Assembly: GCA_900753135.1 (NCBI GenBank)
Contig: CAADXZ010000125.1
Span: 1-8,105 of the forward strand
Reading direction: 5' to 3'
DNA: 8,105 bases
DNA from: Clostridia bacterium
GTDB lineage: Bacteria; Bacillota; Clostridia; TANB77; UBA1234
Shown here: positions 7,234 to 8,105 of the stretch, one piece after another
How positions within the stretch are numbered: position 1 is the first letter of the stretch
How the letters are laid out: the number at the start of each line of letters is the position of its first letter
Notes under the pieces: generated by a model
Seen by the model: only the letters and a program-made list of their open reading frames with translations
The model's database searches: none
What the model was told of the DNA's origin: nothing
Position numbers and translations under genes: made by a program

Positions 7234-7866
7234 TTAAATAACACTTTCAAACCTTTTTCTTGCTGGCACCCCTATATATACGCCCTCTTCTGTTATATTT
7301 TTCACAATAACGGCACCCGCACCAACAATAACATCTTCACATATACTTATATTATTTCTTACAACAGTAGCCGCACCTATATGTGTGCAACTACCTACAA
7401 AGACTCTACCACAAAGTGTTGCATTAGGTGATACATGTACAAAGTCGCATATTACATTATCATGTTCTATAACAGCACAAGTATTTATAATACACCCAAT
7501 CCCAATTCGAGCTGATGCATTTACAACAGCATTTGGCATAACCACAGTTCCCTCGCCAATTTTTACATTTAATCCAATTATTGCTGTTGGATGAATCGCA
7601 GTGTAGTAATTCAATTTAAATTCGTCATAAATTCTCTTGCGTACTCTGTTATCGCCTATTCCAAAAGCAAAATAAACATTTTTCTTGCAATTAAAGTTTA
7701 TGCTATCTTCTAATTTTCCCAAAACTGTATATTCATCTATTATTTTAGTACCAGCTTCTATATTGTCATCTAAGAATCCTATCAAAGTATCACCAGATTT
7801 TATAACTATGTCTGCAACAACTTTTGCATGTCCTCCAGCTCCAAGTATTATAACATTTTTATCCAT
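7234..7866 (-). CDS. PglD/NeuD-like sugar O/N-acyltransferase, 210 aa
   Basis: An N-terminal Rossmann-like nucleotide-sugar binding part begins VIILGAGGHAKVV (5-17), followed by a left-handed beta-helix of hexapeptide repeats from about residue 92 (IHPTAIIG, VKIGEGTVV, ARIGIG, VFVGSCTHIG, VIVGAGAVI) ending in YIGVPARK (197-204). The residues corresponding to the PglD catalytic base are H135 (IEHD) and probably H144. PglD enzymes N-acetylate amino-sugar nucleotides using acetyl-CoA; NeuD homologues act in sialic acid-type pathways. Here the partner sugar is unknown and no other nucleotide-sugar enzymes are in view. It is the first gene of the operon, with a leader of about 55 nt and a weak ribosome binding site (GAAAAG), so it may be translated less than its neighbours. 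Confidence 0.9.
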   Translation of the reverse strand: MDKNVIILGAGGHAKVVADIVIKSGDTLIGFLDDNIEAGTKIIDEYTVLGKLEDSINFNCKKNVYFAFGIGDNRVRKRIYDEFKLNYYTAIHPTAIIGLNVKIGEGTVVMPNAVVNASARIGIGCIINTCAVIEHDNVICDFVHVSPNATLCGRVFVGSCTHIGAATVVRNNISICEDVIVGAGAVIVKNITEEGVYIGVPARKRFESVI

Positions 7867-7928
7867 ATATATCTTTTCAAAATCTTACGCGTAGTTGATT
7901 TTGAATCCTTTCCTAAATTTATAAAACA

Positions 7929-7957
7929 ATTATATTATTTTTGCTTCAAGATTTCAA
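7929..7957 (-). promoter_or_regulatory. Sigma-A promoter of the six-gene operon
   Basis: On the minus strand TTGAAA (7957-7952) and a perfect TATAAT (7934-7929) are separated by 17 nt. Transcription would start near 7922 and run leftward, with about 55 nt of leader before the ATG at 7866. No stop hairpin is seen between the genes, so the six genes are probably co-transcribed to the terminator at 914-942. The repeat with its hairpins lies immediately upstream (8023 onward). The rest of 7867-8022 holds nothing else I can support. Confidence 0.75.
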
Positions 7958-8022
7958 CATTTTCACATATTTATGTATTATTAGAAAAAGCAGCTCAAAT
8001 AAGAAAGAAAATTAAAACACAA

Positions 8023-8054
8023 GAAAGATGAAAATCTTCGATTTTCATTCTTTC
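8023..8054. repeat. AT-rich hairpin leading into the right terminal repeat
   Basis: GAAAGATGAAAATC (8023-8036) pairs with GATTTTCATTCTTTC (8040-8054) with one bulged base and a TTC loop. The right arm continues into the 65-bp repeat. The GC-poor stem and lack of a T run directly after it on the plus strand argue against a standard rightward terminator. It is probably part of the repeat element. Confidence 0.7.
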
Positions 8055-8105
8055 GTCCCTCGAGAGTTTTCGACTGAAAGGAAGAAAATCTCTCGCATAA
8101 ATTAA
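8041..8105. repeat. Right copy of 65-bp terminal direct repeat
   Basis: Direct copy of 1-65 with a single C-to-T change at 8075, which lies in the loop of the internal hairpin (8061-8071 with 8084-8095). The window ends at the last matching base, so the true right boundary is not visible. Confidence 0.9.

Noticed and set aside
7828..8031. Plus-strand open frame of 67 codons across the operon promoter
   Set aside because: It overlaps the start of the acyltransferase gene and the promoter, has no good ribosome binding site, and resembles no protein I know.
8023..8054. Intrinsic terminator just upstream of the operon
   Set aside because: The stem is AT-rich and no clean T run follows directly on either strand. 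It continues into the repeated sequence.
1..8105. Complete circular plasmid with terminal overlap
   Set aside because: There is no replication, mobilisation or partition gene, and the ends differ by one base. A repeat-bounded chromosomal segment or a contig break fits better.
1..8105. CRISPR array, tRNA or rRNA genes, riboswitch, transposase or integrase
   Set aside because: I saw no regularly spaced repeats, no cloverleaf or rRNA sequence, no recognisable riboswitch core in the leaders, and no transposase or recombinase motifs.

Overview
The window looks like an accessory surface-polysaccharide locus from a low-GC Gram-positive (Firmicutes) bacterium, most plausibly a gut clostridium of the Lachnospiraceae type. 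The reasons are AT-rich coding sequence, AGGAGG-type ribosome binding sites, near-consensus TTGACT/TATAAT promoters with 17-nt spacers, and protein families typical of that group. The exact taxon cannot be fixed from this sequence.

Layout. All convincing genes lie on the minus strand. Reading in the direction of transcription, from right to left, a strong promoter (7929-7957) is followed by a tight six-gene operon. It encodes a PglD/NeuD-like hexapeptide acyltransferase (7234-7866), a DltA-like adenylating ligase (5709-7214), a DltC-like carrier protein (5447-5665), an AlgI/DltB-type MBOAT membrane acyltransferase (3895-5445), a membrane-anchored protein joining a DltD/AlgJ-like SGNH domain to a NodB polysaccharide deacetylase (2044-3870), and a membrane-anchored protein of unknown function with two tandem LGM-type domains (978-2018). 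A hairpin terminator (914-942) closes the operon. A second unit, with its own consensus promoter (877-905) and a perfect 30-bp palindromic terminator (138-167), encodes a small protein with an N-terminal helix-turn-helix and a C-terminal PIN-like domain (172-750). That gene is visibly richer in GC than the operon.

How the genes could work together (inference). The ligase activates a small acid, probably an amino acid, as an acyl-adenylate and loads it on Ser30 of the carrier. The MBOAT moves the acyl group across the membrane, and the SGNH domain places it on a cell-surface polysaccharide that the fused NodB domain also N-deacetylates. The ligase lacks the cysteine associated with D-alanine selectivity in DltA, and the MBOAT resembles AlgI more than DltB. 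I therefore read this as a Dlt-like but non-canonical polysaccharide acylation system, not as a standard teichoic acid D-alanylation operon.

Both ends of the window carry the same 65-bp sequence (1-65 and 8041-8105, one substitution) in direct orientation. It can form hairpins and looks like a dispersed repeat. The locus is therefore either a repeat-bounded cassette or an assembly contig broken at two copies of a repeat family.
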